Below are positions 8,191 through 16,818 of a DNA stretch of 64,000 nt, in pieces. The notes below the pieces were generated by a model that worked only from the letters and a program-made list of their open reading frames with translations, was not told the DNA's origin and made no database searches. How positions within the stretch are numbered: position 1 is the stretch's first letter; each line of letters opens with the position of its first letter. The position numbers and the translations under genes were made by a program. The stretch comes from Halobacillus andaensis. GTDB taxonomy: Bacteria; Bacillota; Bacilli; Bacillales; Halobacillaceae. The stretch lies in the NCBI RefSeq assembly GCF_014636475.1, contig NZ_BMEL01000003.1, forward strand, positions 62,001-126,000, written 5' to 3'.

Positions 8191-8901
8191 TTAGCTGCCT
8201 ATTTCGATTCGATAGTGGAAAGAAGCTGGTAGATATTTCGTACGGCTGTACTCAATAGGTTGCTGATCCATCCCTAACGTGATTCGTTCAATATCAATTA
8301 ATGCTTCACCGGGTGTGATACCAAGCAAGTCAGCTTCATATCGAGTTGCGTTGCTGGCGGATACATTTTCTTTAATCGTAGAATAGTGGATATTGTATCT
8401 TCCAAGGTGAGGGAAGAGATCAAAGTCTACTTCCGCTTTGTCATGCACTTTTTCTCCAATATCCTTTGGCATAAATAATTGTTGGAAGGCTATGGGCTTC
8501 TGATCCGCTAAACGAAGCCTCTCTAAGACATACACCTCTTCGTCCTCTGAAATATGTAACTGACTTTTAGCGAAATAATGAGGAAGGCGATTTTCAGCGC
8601 GGAGAATTTTGACAGCCATCTCCTCTCCCAGCTCATGATGAATAACCCCGGGGTTTTCCATGTTTTCCTGAGGCTGTTGGCGAACTTTTGTGGGGGCTCC
8701 TCTTCTAGTTTCTAAAATACCTGCTTGCACGAGATCACGTACAGCTTGTCTAATCGTCGTACGGCTGACGTTGTATTGTGCCATCAACTGACTCTCGGAT
8801 GGAATGGATTCTCCCGGGGGCCAAATTTCTTCATTAACATTGTGAATCATTTTGTTTTTTATTTGCACATACAACGGCATTTTTCTTTGATGGCTAGACA
8901 T
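8191..8901 (-). CDS. GntR-family (HutC subfamily) transcriptional regulator
   Basis: A 236-residue repressor-type protein. The N-terminal winged helix-turn-helix is visible as PLYVQIKNKM, then PPGESIPSESQLMAQYNVSR and TTIRQAVRDLVQAGILETRR (residues about 10-65). The remainder is a UTRA ligand-binding domain (EEVYVLERLRLADQKPIAFQ, ending in IDIERITLGMDQQPIEYSRT). Its start overlaps the VOC gene stop by eight bases, and the DddP-like gene follows, so a three-gene unit is likely. The ligand is unknown; it may be a substrate or product of the DddP-like enzyme. Confidence 0.88.
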   Translation of the reverse strand: MSSHQRKMPLYVQIKNKMIHNVNEEIWPPGESIPSESQLMAQYNVSRTTIRQAVRDLVQAGILETRRGAPTKVRQQPQENMENPGVIHHELGEEMAVKILRAENRLPHYFAKSQLHISEDEEVYVLERLRLADQKPIAFQQLFMPKDIGEKVHDKAEVDFDLFPHLGRYNIHYSTIKENVSASNATRYEADLLGITPGEALIDIERITLGMDQQPIEYSRTKYLPASFHYRIEIGS

Positions 8902-9286
8902 TTTGACTTAACTCACTCCAAACATCAAACTGATTCCCATTTAAATCGTAGAACACAAAATTCCTGCCTAGGTGGCCACGGTCCTCAATTTCTCCCACTT
9001 GTATCCCATTATTAATAAACTTTTGATGAAGGTTTTGCAAGGCGGTGTCTCCGTTCACTTCAAAAGTGAAGGAAAAGCAGCGACGTCCTTTGTAATCCGT
9101 AAAATTCGATGTTTCCCCTCCTTTAGCTTTAACGAGAAAGAAGCTTTGATTGGCCATATTCACTATCGCTTTTTCTTCATCTTTGTAACTTAATTCGACT
9201 CCAAGTTTTTTCACGTACCACTGGGCAGATGCTTCTACATCATTTACCGGTAAATACGTTGTCCCCACTCTTACTAATTCTCTCAT
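8894..9286 (-). CDS. VOC-family (glyoxalase-like) protein
   Basis: A 130-residue protein with the vicinal-oxygen-chelate pattern: VGTTYLPVNDVEASAQWYVKKLG at the start and FVFYDLNGNQFDVWSE at the end. The ATG at 9286 is chosen because a GGAGAGGGAGAC-type site precedes it; an open frame extends upstream to 9349 without one. Metal-ligand positions are not fully canonical, so catalysis is uncertain. It is the first gene of the apparent unit with the GntR regulator and the DddP-like enzyme. Confidence 0.75.
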   Translation of the reverse strand: MRELVRVGTTYLPVNDVEASAQWYVKKLGVELSYKDEEKAIVNMANQSFFLVKAKGGETSNFTDYKGRRCFSFTFEVNGDTALQNLHQKFINNGIQVGEIEDRGHLGRNFVFYDLNGNQFDVWSELSQNV

Positions 9287-9446
9287 GTCTCCCTCTCCTT
9301 CACGTTCCTGCTTGATTATTATTATACAATGCATTCTTAAGTTGAACACATTTCTGTTTTAGATTTACATGCTAAGACAGTGAACAGGAAATGACCGGAA
9401 AACTTATGAACAGTATACTACCAAAATTTTTATTTAAAGAGACCTA

Positions 9447-10337
9447 TTACTCATTCATCAGCTTCTTATGGATCCAAAGAGCAGCAATTGATGCTTCCCC
9501 CATCGCTGCGGTTACAAGTTCTGAATGAGCAACTGTATCCCCTGCCGCCCATAGCCCGTGTACGGATGTCATTTTTGTCTGGGGATCCACAATAATGTGA
9601 TGATTCTTAAGCGTCTCCGCTCCTAGTTGTACCGCTAGATCAGAACGTACCTGGTTCCCGCCAAAAGCAACAAAGGCCTTATCTACCTCATACTGTCTTC
9701 CACTAGCTGTCTTTATGATTTGGATTTGTCCGTTCTCATGAATAACGTCCTGAATGGAATCATTCTCTGTTACAATCGTATGTTCATTTAATTTCGCCTG
9801 TAACTTTTGTGACACTTGTTTGCTATCATGATTGATATAAATAAGATCTGAACTCCAATATGACAACGTTAACGCCATTCCCGCACCAACGTCGCCTGTA
9901 CCTAAGACAGCTGTTTTCTTTCCCTTAATTTCATAGCCATCACAATCTGGGCAAACAAACACCGAAAGCCCTAAACACGGTTCAATTCCAGGAATATTGG
10001 GAATATGATCTTTGACTCCAGTAGCCAGCAGAACCGTCTTTCCTCTTAAGCTAATTTGTCCTTCAGCTTCAAACCAGCCGCTTTCCTTATGTAAATGACA
10101 AACCTCATCTTTGTAAAAATGCACACCTAGCCGCTCAGCATGTTCGCGGCCTGCTTGACGCAGAGTATCTCCGCTGACTCCATGAGGGAACCCTAAAATA
10201 TTATTGTATTTCTGACATAATGTTGATCGTCCCTCCTCAGCATCTATAACAGCGACTTTTCTCATATATCTCCCTAACTGAATGGATGCCTGTAAACCAG
10301 CAACCCCGCCTCCTATAATGATACAATCATAATTCAT
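9447..10337 (-). CDS. Thioredoxin-reductase-like NAD(P)/FAD oxidoreductase
   Basis: A 296-residue flavoprotein. The FAD-binding GGGVAGLQA motif is at residues 9-17, the redox pair CPDC at 129-132, the NAD(P)-binding GTGDVGAG at 146-153, and the C-terminal FAD motif GLWAAGDT. The length and CPDC position fit the thioredoxin reductase/AhpF class, though bacterial TrxB usually has CATC or CAVC; CPDC is common in the thioredoxin-reductase-like paralogues of Bacillaceae. The electron acceptor is unknown. It is a single gene, divergent from the lipase-like gene. Confidence 0.85.
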   Translation of the reverse strand: MNYDCIIIGGGVAGLQASIQLGRYMRKVAVIDAEEGRSTLCQKYNNILGFPHGVSGDTLRQAGREHAERLGVHFYKDEVCHLHKESGWFEAEGQISLRGKTVLLATGVKDHIPNIPGIEPCLGLSVFVCPDCDGYEIKGKKTAVLGTGDVGAGMALTLSYWSSDLIYINHDSKQVSQKLQAKLNEHTIVTENDSIQDVIHENGQIQIIKTASGRQYEVDKAFVAFGGNQVRSDLAVQLGAETLKNHHIIVDPQTKMTSVHGLWAAGDTVAHSELVTAAMGEASIAALWIHKKLMNE

Positions 10338-10464
10338 GTCCAGTTGCCCCTTCCCTTGTATTTTCCTTACCTTTCCCTTATCTCAAAAGATTTACTATAA
10401 TGAAAAATAGTTCAAGGAGCTTTCGTTCATAATAAAAATACACCAACCATAAGGGGATCCGGTT

Positions 10465-11400
10465 ATGAGCATTGAAGACGTTATCTCTCGTTTAACAAAG
10501 CTTGATCATCCGTTAAATTTCCACCAACCTGTACAAATGAGTAATGATATCGCAGCTTATTTAAAGTTTTATGGCTTGGATATTAAGGGAGTAGAATTTA
10601 ACCTGGGCAAGCTTGAAATTGATAAAACAGAAATTGCGGTACAGATTTTCACACCTGAGAAAAGCGAAGCTACCATCTTTCTTTTGCATGGCTATTTAAA
10701 TCATGTCGGTCATTTAAATAAAATCATTCAACATTTAACGAGCCATCATTACCGCGTCATAAGTTATGATTTACAAGGCCACGGACTATCCAACGGTGAT
10801 CGAGCCTCCGTCAGCAGCTTTGCTGATTACGTTACGACGTTAGAAAAATTAATGGAAAAAGTAAAAGCAGAAATGCCCGATCCTTTTTACGTCATCGGGC
10901 ATAGTACAGGCGGAGCGATCATTCTCGATTATTTATTGAAACATCGCACCCACCCTTTTGATAAAGTTATTTTGTTAGCCCCCCTTGTTCGATCGAATCA
11001 CTGGTACTTAACGAAAATAGCTTACAGTTTCGTTCAACTCATTCCTTTTATAAAACAAGTCAAAAGACAGATCAAAAAACGAGCGATGAGTAAAGAATAC
11101 GTAGCCTTTTTAAAAAGAGATCCATTGCAGCCTAAAGCTATTCCATTAAGCTGGCTAAGAGCATTAATGGAATGGAACCAAACGATTCACCGCTATCCTC
11201 CACTTGCGACGGATTTGTTTGTCATCCAGGGGAATAAAGACGATACAGTGGAATGGACCTATAACCTTCCCTTTATTCACAAGCGTTTCTGCAACGCAAG
11301 GACCGTACTGATTGATGAGGGTCAGCATGAATTAATCAATGATGATCCGGCAACGAGAGAGATCGTTCTAACAAAAATCGTAAACTTTTTAGATGACTAA
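10465..11400 (+). CDS. Alpha/beta hydrolase, lysophospholipase-like
   Basis: A 311-residue serine hydrolase of the monoacylglycerol lipase/lysophospholipase (Hydrolase_4) type. Seen: oxyanion-loop segment FLLHGYLNH near 72-80, YDLQGHGLSNG near 101-111, nucleophile elbow GHSTGG (Ser147), a candidate acid in VIQGNKDDTVEW, and His in DEGQHELIND near the C terminus. No signal peptide, so probably cytoplasmic. The start follows AAGGGG at a suitable distance. Substrate unknown. A repeat element (R2) lies immediately downstream. Confidence 0.85.
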   Translation: MSIEDVISRLTKLDHPLNFHQPVQMSNDIAAYLKFYGLDIKGVEFNLGKLEIDKTEIAVQIFTPEKSEATIFLLHGYLNHVGHLNKIIQHLTSHHYRVISYDLQGHGLSNGDRASVSSFADYVTTLEKLMEKVKAEMPDPFYVIGHSTGGAIILDYLLKHRTHPFDKVILLAPLVRSNHWYLTKIAYSFVQLIPFIKQVKRQIKKRAMSKEYVAFLKRDPLQPKAIPLSWLRALMEWNQTIHRYPPLATDLFVIQGNKDDTVEWTYNLPFIHKRFCNARTVLIDEGQHELINDDPATREIVLTKIVNFLDD

Positions 11401-11413
11401 TGGCGTTTTACAG

Positions 11414-11592
11414 AACAAAGGCGCAAGCGCCCTGGTAGACACGAAACGCATAAGCAAAACGGCCGGAGGAAGCCGGCCTTCCCTTCCGCAGGGCGGATTG
11501 CTTATGACGCGAGGGTCTGGGCGCTGGAGCTGGATGTCGCTCTTTTAAACATATATATCCACAGCTTGGAATTTTATAATTTCCTAGACAAT
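11414..11592 (+). repeat. Structured intergenic repeat R2, copy 1
   Basis: About 179 bases, also present at 26056 and 39196 in the same orientation. It begins AACAAAGGCGCAAGCGCCCT and ends TTTCCTAGACA. It can fold as nested stems: GCGCCC with GGGCGC, CATAAGCAA with TTGCTTATG, and an inner GGCCGG/CCGGCC hairpin. Copy 1 keeps all three perfectly. It ends eight bases before the terminator hairpin of the opposite-strand FusB-like gene. Confidence 0.85.
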
Positions 11593-11599
11593 GAAATAA

Positions 11600-11632
11600 A
11601 AAGTGGAAGCCTCCGCAATTAGCTTCCACTTT
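11600..11632. terminator. Bidirectional terminator
   Basis: AAAGTGGAAGC (11600-11610) and GCTTCCACTTT (11622-11632) form an 11-bp stem between the convergent lipase-like and FusB-like genes. Confidence 0.8.
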
Positions 11633-11643
11633 CTTTTGACTTA

Positions 11644-12279
11644 TTAAGTTCTTAAACGATTCATAAGGTCATGCATAGGCTCCAATGAAGTCACTTTTTG
11701 ATTACACATCATACTATCCTGACAAATATAGTTGCCTCTTTTCACCGTTTGCTGCTCCGACTCTTTAATGGTTGTTGTAAACATCCCCACTTTCTCATGC
11801 TCTTGACAAATTGAACAAATGCCCTTTGTTCTTGATTTAGAAAAGTCTCCCGCTATCCCTTTTAAGCTTTTACCTTCTTGAAACACAATATATTTACGGT
11901 GGGCCCCATGGTCGTTCCATCCGAGATAAGATAGCTCTCTTCGATCAACATCTTTTAACACAGGGACTTTAACCTTCTTTACTTTCGGAAACATTTTTTT
12001 AATTTCATTTTCCTGGACCTCTGGAAAAGGGATCACATAATGTTTTAATTGGGATAGGATCAGTACAGCATCTGCCTGATCTTCAATTCCAGTCACTTGT
12101 TTAACCATTTCTATTTGAGCAGCTGATAATTCTTCAAAAATATTAAGCACTTTTTCTTCGGAAATAGATTTTAGGGCTTGAATAACCCCGTGATCGTTTA
12201 CCGTAGAATGTCCATGAATTAAATGATGAGTTTGGTCTTTAATAAAATTAAACTGATCACTGCGGATGAACGATTCCAA
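11644..12279 (-). CDS. FusB/FusC-type elongation factor G-binding protein
   Basis: A 211-residue two-domain protein. The helical N-terminal part is followed by a C-terminal treble-clef zinc finger with C155-x2-C158 and C186-x5-C192. Spacing and length match FusB/FusC, which bind EF-G and free stalled ribosomes; in staphylococci they give fusidic acid resistance. GWNDHGAHRKYIVF near 121-133 belongs to the conserved linker. The start codon is TTG at 12279, supported by AAGGAGG seven bases upstream. Chromosomal homologues like this may act in translation maintenance rather than resistance. Confidence 0.85.
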   Translation of the reverse strand: MESFIRSDQFNFIKDQTHHLIHGHSTVNDHGVIQALKSISEEKVLNIFEELSAAQIEMVKQVTGIEDQADAVLILSQLKHYVIPFPEVQENEIKKMFPKVKKVKVPVLKDVDRRELSYLGWNDHGAHRKYIVFQEGKSLKGIAGDFSKSRTKGICSICQEHEKVGMFTTTIKESEQQTVKRGNYICQDSMMCNQKVTSLEPMHDLMNRLRT

Positions 12280-12305
12280 GGCGATTCCTCCTTTTTGGAG
12301 TCTGT

Positions 12306-12677
12306 CTATTTATTAAATTCAATTAAATTACCGTCTGGATCACTGATGAAAACTTGATGCCACTCTGTTTTATTATGTGGCTTATCAACGAATTCAACAT
12401 TGTGTTTCCTCAAATTCTCAATAACATCCTCTATGTTTTTAGCTCTGATCGCAAAATGTCCATCTCGGCTATCAATTTCAGTGGTCCCTCTTAACGTATG
12501 ACCTTCTTCATGAACAATAAGGTGAATTTGCGTGCTGCCCACTTGATACCAGGCACCAGGGAAACCAAAATCAGGTCGTTCGCTGCTTTCTTCAAATCCG
12601 AGCACCTCTCCATAGAAATGCTTCGCACGTTCAATATCAGTTACAATTATAGATACATGATGAATGCCTTCGTACAC
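12306..12677 (-). CDS. VOC-family protein (glyoxalase/bleomycin-resistance fold)
   Basis: A 123-residue glyoxalase-like protein. The GIHHVSIIVTDIERAKHFYG opening supplies a His metal ligand, HLIVHEEGH and GHFAIRAKNIE the middle, and VFISDPDGNLIEFNK the ending with the final Glu ligand. The full His/Glu pattern suggests a metal-binding enzyme. The start is probably GTG at 12677, nine bases after AAAGGGG; a TTG at 12686 would abut the ribosome site. It sits 26 bases ahead of the FusB-like gene and is likely cotranscribed with it. Confidence 0.8.
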   Translation of the reverse strand: MYEGIHHVSIIVTDIERAKHFYGEVLGFEESSERPDFGFPGAWYQVGSTQIHLIVHEEGHTLRGTTEIDSRDGHFAIRAKNIEDVIENLRKHNVEFVDKPHNKTEWHQVFISDPDGNLIEFNK

Positions 12678-12784
12678 TGCTTGCAACCCCTTTCTTTATA
12701 CTATTATCCTACTACATCCTCTCCCAAAAAGTCAGGTAGTAACTTCTGAAAGATAAGGCATCCTAGATAGAGAAAGCATAGAAA

Positions 12785-12813
12785 TTGACATGCTCATAGG
12801 CATCGTTTATCGT
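12785..12813 (+). promoter_or_regulatory. Probable sigma-A promoter of the symporter gene
   Basis: TTGACA (12785-12790) is a perfect -35 box, followed after 17 bases by TATCGT (12808-12813), a four-of-six -10 box. It lies about 60 bases upstream of the dicarboxylate/glutamate symporter start. Confidence 0.5.
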
Positions 12814-12875
12814 AAGTAAAGTCAAATTCGTAGTAAAACGATCAGAATTATAGATATCAAAAAGGAGGCAATGAC

Positions 12876-14099
12876 ATGAGAAGTTTTTTTAAGGCTTATG
12901 CAGGCGTATCTCTTATTAAAAAAATCACTGTTGCTTTAAGTCTCGGGATCTTAGTTGGTCTTATCTTTGGAGAAAGTGCCAGTGTATTAGAGCCATTCGG
13001 CGACTTATTACTTCGTTTACTGCAATTTATTATTTTACCGCTTATCCTCTTCACTCTAATCGTCGGGGTAAATCAAACGAATATCGGAAGTCTTGGCCGG
13101 ATGGGCGGAAAGGTTTTCCTCTATTATTTAGCTACTTCCGCCGCAGCCATTATTGTGGGAGTGACGGTGGCCAGCTTATTTAATCCTGGTACAGGCACTT
13201 CATTAAGTGGTGATGAAAGCTTTGAAACGCCGGAAAACCCAGGAGTCGTAGAAGTCTTATTAAATATCGTTCCGGATAACATCGTAACGGCATTTTCCGA
13301 ACTTAATTTACTCGGGATTATCTTTACGGCACTCGTATTCGGGATTGCCATTTCGTATTTACGTTCGACAACTGATTACCACGAGGCTGGCGATAGACTT
13401 TTCAAAGGAATTGATGCGTTAAATGAAGTAACCCTCACGGTAATGAAAGGGATTCTGCAATTCGTTCCCATTGGAATTTTCGCTATTATTGCAAATGTCG
13501 TCGGTAGTCAAGGAACGGATACATTGCTTTCGCTTGGGAATTTTATTTTGGTTCTGTACATTGCTATATTTGTTCAGCTTACCTTTTACCTTGTTATTCT
13601 ACTCATTAGCAAGATTGGGCCGGGTGCCTTTTTAAAGGAAGCACGTACACCGCTAGTGACTGCTTTTGTAACGCAAAGCAGCTCAGGTACTTTGCCTTTG
13701 ACGCTAAATGCGGCTCGCAATTTAGGATTGAATAAAAGTTTGTATGGCTTTAGCCTGCCGCTTGGCGCAACCATTAACATGGACGGAGCTGCCATTCGTA
13801 TTGCCGTATCGGCTGTGTTTGCGGCAAATGTTATTAATGAACCGCTTGGCTTTGCTGCCATTTTACAAATCGTCATTGTTGGTACATTGGCATCCGTTGG
13901 AACAGCCGGCGTACCCGGTGCAGGAATCGTTATGATTGCTACCGTATTCGCCCAGGTAGGGCTTCCAATGGAAGCTGTCGCATTGCTGACAGCCGTTGAT
14001 GTTCTTGTTGGAATGGGCGCTACCGCATTAAATGTAACCGGTGATTTAGTAGGTACATCGGTCATTAACAAAACAGAAAAAAGTTCACCTCAATCCTAA
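12876..14099 (+). CDS. Dicarboxylate/amino acid:cation symporter (GltP/GltT-like)
   Basis: A 407-residue membrane carrier of the DAACS family (glutamate, aspartate or C4-dicarboxylate uptake coupled to sodium or protons). The family hallmarks are intact: the serine-rich re-entrant loop QSSSGTLPLTLNAARNLG near residues 265-283, and GATINMDGAAIR near 299-310, where NMDGT is the usual form. The length is typical. A good AAGGAGG site precedes the ATG. It is a single gene followed by repeat R1 copy 2, whose hairpin may terminate it. Confidence 0.9.
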   Translation: MRSFFKAYAGVSLIKKITVALSLGILVGLIFGESASVLEPFGDLLLRLLQFIILPLILFTLIVGVNQTNIGSLGRMGGKVFLYYLATSAAAIIVGVTVASLFNPGTGTSLSGDESFETPENPGVVEVLLNIVPDNIVTAFSELNLLGIIFTALVFGIAISYLRSTTDYHEAGDRLFKGIDALNEVTLTVMKGILQFVPIGIFAIIANVVGSQGTDTLLSLGNFILVLYIAIFVQLTFYLVILLISKIGPGAFLKEARTPLVTAFVTQSSSGTLPLTLNAARNLGLNKSLYGFSLPLGATINMDGAAIRIAVSAVFAANVINEPLGFAAILQIVIVGTLASVGTAGVPGAGIVMIATVFAQVGLPMEAVALLTAVDVLVGMGATALNVTGDLVGTSVINKTEKSSPQS

Positions 14100-14158
14100 A
14101 AGCTTGGATGGATGTAGAGACGATATCTCACCGTTCCTCCATTTATGGTCTGGCGATA

Positions 14159-14787
14159 ACTGAAGGTCTATGAAAGGTAAAATTTAAAAAAGCGGACGGT
14201 GTGGAACTTAATTTCCACACCGTCCGCTTTTCTTCTAACTTTAAGAGATTTACGCCTTCTATTAGCTGTGAACATCTCCATCGCCCCTTGTATGCGCATG
14301 CCTTCGAGACACAAAGATGAAGCGGCCTCGTATCCGTGCCTATGTTTCCATTCGTTAATCTTCGTTTCAACCTATATCGTTATTTAGCCTTTTACTTTAG
14401 AACGGCAGGCAGCACTTCTTGAAGAGATGTTTGATTATATCGTGCTCTAGTGTGCGTTGCATCAAAGATGAAAAACTTCAATGGAATGACGCCTTGTCAA
14501 CCTGGTCCGGCCACGAGATCCATGACAAAAAACGTATAGATGGTTTTTAAGAGCAGAGAGCTGAACATTCCCATGGGTTTTTAGAGTGATCTCTGTTGAT
14601 GCCACGATGAGCGTTCGGTGGTGACGCCTGGTCGATTAAAACCGGCCACGTCCTATGGCCAACATCGACACTAGCACGTCCGGTGCGTCGCGGGAACAGC
14701 GCGAGCCGAAGATCCACTTGGTCAAGTGATCTTCTTGGCCAAGTTAGCTGAGGCCGTGCCCACAGCAAGCATCCACCGAAAAGCGAT
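14159..14787. repeat. Composite intergenic repeat R1, copy 2
   Basis: Second copy of the element at 6460-6837. The hairpin module is at 14192-14227. Linker words match copy 1 with a different spacer. The 177-base block occupies 14611-14787 with eight differences from copy 1 and no gaps. Between the two modules there are about 380 bases with only patchy similarity to copy 1 and no gene I can support. Confidence 0.82.
14192..14227 (+). terminator. Hairpin of repeat R1 copy 2, probable terminator
   Basis: GCGGACGGTGTGGAA (14192-14206) pairs perfectly with TTCCACACCGTCCGC (14213-14227), with A-run and T-run flanks. Relative to copy 1, four stem positions differ and all four are compensated on the other arm. 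It is placed to terminate the symporter gene. Confidence 0.65.
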
Positions 14788-14964
14788 TCGTGAAATTCCC
14801 TAACAAACTTTAAAAGCTCTTTTAGATTAGAAAGGACTTTTTCAGTGGACTTAGTCGTTTTCTATCCTTTATTCTTTCTAACGCAAGGAATTTTTACACT
14901 TTTTAATATGTTGAAAAGCTGCTTTTTCATATTTTTTAAATTCATATTTTTATAAAAGACTGTG
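14788..14964. other. AT-rich spacer downstream of repeat R1
   Basis: About 180 bases between the repeat block and the stop of the tandem nitrilase gene, with T-rich tracts but no clear gene. I see no strong terminator for the nitrilase gene here. Confidence 0.4.
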
Positions 14965-16689
14965 TTAAAAGAACGGCGGCTCACGTGTTACGAGCGGCTT
15001 ATAAAAAGCGGTACGCCTTGTAAGAATCAACTTCTCTTGATCAAGCCACCAGTCTGTTTTCATGGTATGGAAGTTGTTCACCAATACAGATTCTTCTGTT
15101 TCTGAAGCAATCACTGTTTCATCTTCTGTATAGTTCTGATCCAGATTGTAAATGGCACTTCTTCCTTTAAAATTTTCCTCAGTTCCTACAAAGTTAGCCA
15201 CGATCGTAAAGGATTGAGCACCCTTGGCAACCGCATCCCAGGTGGAAACGGTTCCTTTTGGATAAGGCTTATCAAACATATCATCATTCATCGAAAGCTC
15301 TATGCCGTATTGACCGTTCCAGCTAGTCGGAATGCATATCATATCGGCACGTTTCACAGCCATCACGCTTGCCACTTCTGGAAAAACAGCATCATATCCT
15401 ATCATCATGCCGATTCGCCCAAACCCATTAACAGGCGTAATAGAGATCTGATTGCCAGGCGTAGCCCAATGCTCATCCCAATCATCCAGGTGGATTTTTC
15501 GGTGCTTGCCAATCACTTCTCCTTCTGGACTGATGAGAATCGCGGAATTGTAATAATGGGGAAGTTCTTTTTCGGCGAAACCAAACACAATATGGGCACC
15601 CTTTTCTTGAGCAATCTTTTTCATTTCCCGAACGGTTGGACCATCGTCTGTTTCTGCAAAAGAATGAATGTCTTGCTTTTTCTTCGTTTTCACAGGGCCG
15701 ATCACAGACACCTCAGGAAGAACAATTAAGTTCACATCTTCTTCTACTTTTTCATCAATCAGCTGTTTTACTTTGTGTAAATTGGCTTCTTTATTCCCAA
15801 TGACTGGCTCATATTGAATCGCTCCTGCTTTAATATGCCGGGAGTGTGTGTTTTTCGTGTAATCCCATGGACCGAGAAACAGCATTAACTCCTTGTAAGA
15901 ATCCATTCTTCGTTCTAGCATGCGATCTTTCGCAGGGTTTTGATAATCTGCTGGGTTAATCTCTCCAATGAGCAAACCTGGCCCTTCTCCTTCCTCATTA
16001 CGAGAAACAGGAGCTTCAGCGATTTTATCCCCGTAAGGCGACCAAATAGCACTAGCCCCAATCATTTGGAAATCTTCTTCCTTATTCGAACGGTTGGCAC
16101 TTACAACGTACAGTCCGTTCATTTCGGACCAATGCTGCAGCATGGAAATGGAAGCACTCGAAGAATTCGTAGGGAAACACAAGATATCAGCCCCATTTAC
16201 TGCAGCTAACCGAGCGGATTCTAAATAAGTAGAATCCTGGCAGATAATCATAGAGATTTTTCCGATTTCAGTTTCATATACAGGACAACCGATATCGCCC
16301 CAGCACGACCAATAATTCTCTACGACCCACTGGTGGATTTTCCTGTATTTACCTATATATCCTTCCGGGCCAACAAGAGCAGATGAATTGTAGTAAAGTC
16401 CAGTTTCTAAATCTTCCTTTGCCATGCCAATCACAATATATACACCATATTCTTCGGCGATTTCAGAAAACTGATCTGTCGTCAGACCAGGAATGGTATC
16501 CACATATGTACTAATCGCTGAACGATCTAAGTAATGATACCCGGTCGTCGCCATTTCTGGAGTGACAATCAGCTTTGCCCCTTGTTCTGCAGCTTGTTTA
16601 ACGCGCGATTTTAACTCCCTGATATTTGCATTGCGTCGATTCAATTTCGGATTAAACTGAACAGACGCTGCTTTGAATGGTTTCTCCAT
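14965..16689 (-). CDS. Tandem carbon-nitrogen hydrolase (two nitrilase domains, second lacks Cys)
   Basis: A 574-residue protein made of two nitrilase-superfamily domains. Domain 1 (residues about 4-275) has the Glu-Lys-Cys triad: E45 in VTPEMATTGY, K117 in KYRKIH, C150 in IICQDSTY. Domain 2 (about 285-545) keeps E326 (VLPEVS) and K398 (KHRKIH), but the nucleophile position is Gly431 (MMIGYDAVFPE), so it should be inactive as an amidase or nitrilase. The start at 16689 is set by AGGAGG nine bases upstream. Substrate unknown; nitrile, amide and carbamoyl substrates are all possible. It may function as an internal pseudo-dimer with one active site. Confidence 0.85.
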   Translation of the reverse strand: MEKPFKAASVQFNPKLNRRNANIRELKSRVKQAAEQGAKLIVTPEMATTGYHYLDRSAISTYVDTIPGLTTDQFSEIAEEYGVYIVIGMAKEDLETGLYYNSSALVGPEGYIGKYRKIHQWVVENYWSCWGDIGCPVYETEIGKISMIICQDSTYLESARLAAVNGADILCFPTNSSSASISMLQHWSEMNGLYVVSANRSNKEEDFQMIGASAIWSPYGDKIAEAPVSRNEEGEGPGLLIGEINPADYQNPAKDRMLERRMDSYKELMLFLGPWDYTKNTHSRHIKAGAIQYEPVIGNKEANLHKVKQLIDEKVEEDVNLIVLPEVSVIGPVKTKKKQDIHSFAETDDGPTVREMKKIAQEKGAHIVFGFAEKELPHYYNSAILISPEGEVIGKHRKIHLDDWDEHWATPGNQISITPVNGFGRIGMMIGYDAVFPEVASVMAVKRADMICIPTSWNGQYGIELSMNDDMFDKPYPKGTVSTWDAVAKGAQSFTIVANFVGTEENFKGRSAIYNLDQNYTEDETVIASETEESVLVNNFHTMKTDWWLDQEKLILTRRTAFYKPLVTREPPFF

Positions 16690-16761
16690 ACCTCTCCACC
16701 TCCTGGCTGTCTTAAACAATCATATGTTATTTACAGTTTATCGAAAATAGAGAGGAGATAC

Positions 16762-16790
16762 AAAAAACGCTCCCCCTTTAGAGAGAAGCG
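16762..16790 (-). terminator. Terminator of the membrane protein/GNAT unit
   Basis: On the minus strand CGCTTCTC pairs with GGGGAGCG (two G-U pairs) and is followed by TTTTTTG. It lies about 30 bases past the stop of the small membrane protein. Confidence 0.65.
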
Positions 16791-16818
16791 CCTGATTGCT
16801 GATTTCAAAAGCTCACTG

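Noticed and set aside
11408-11629. Open frames across the R2 repeats, including 26140-26385 and 39136-39479
   Set aside because: They arise from the repeated structured DNA, differ in frame and ends between copies, and overlap terminators.
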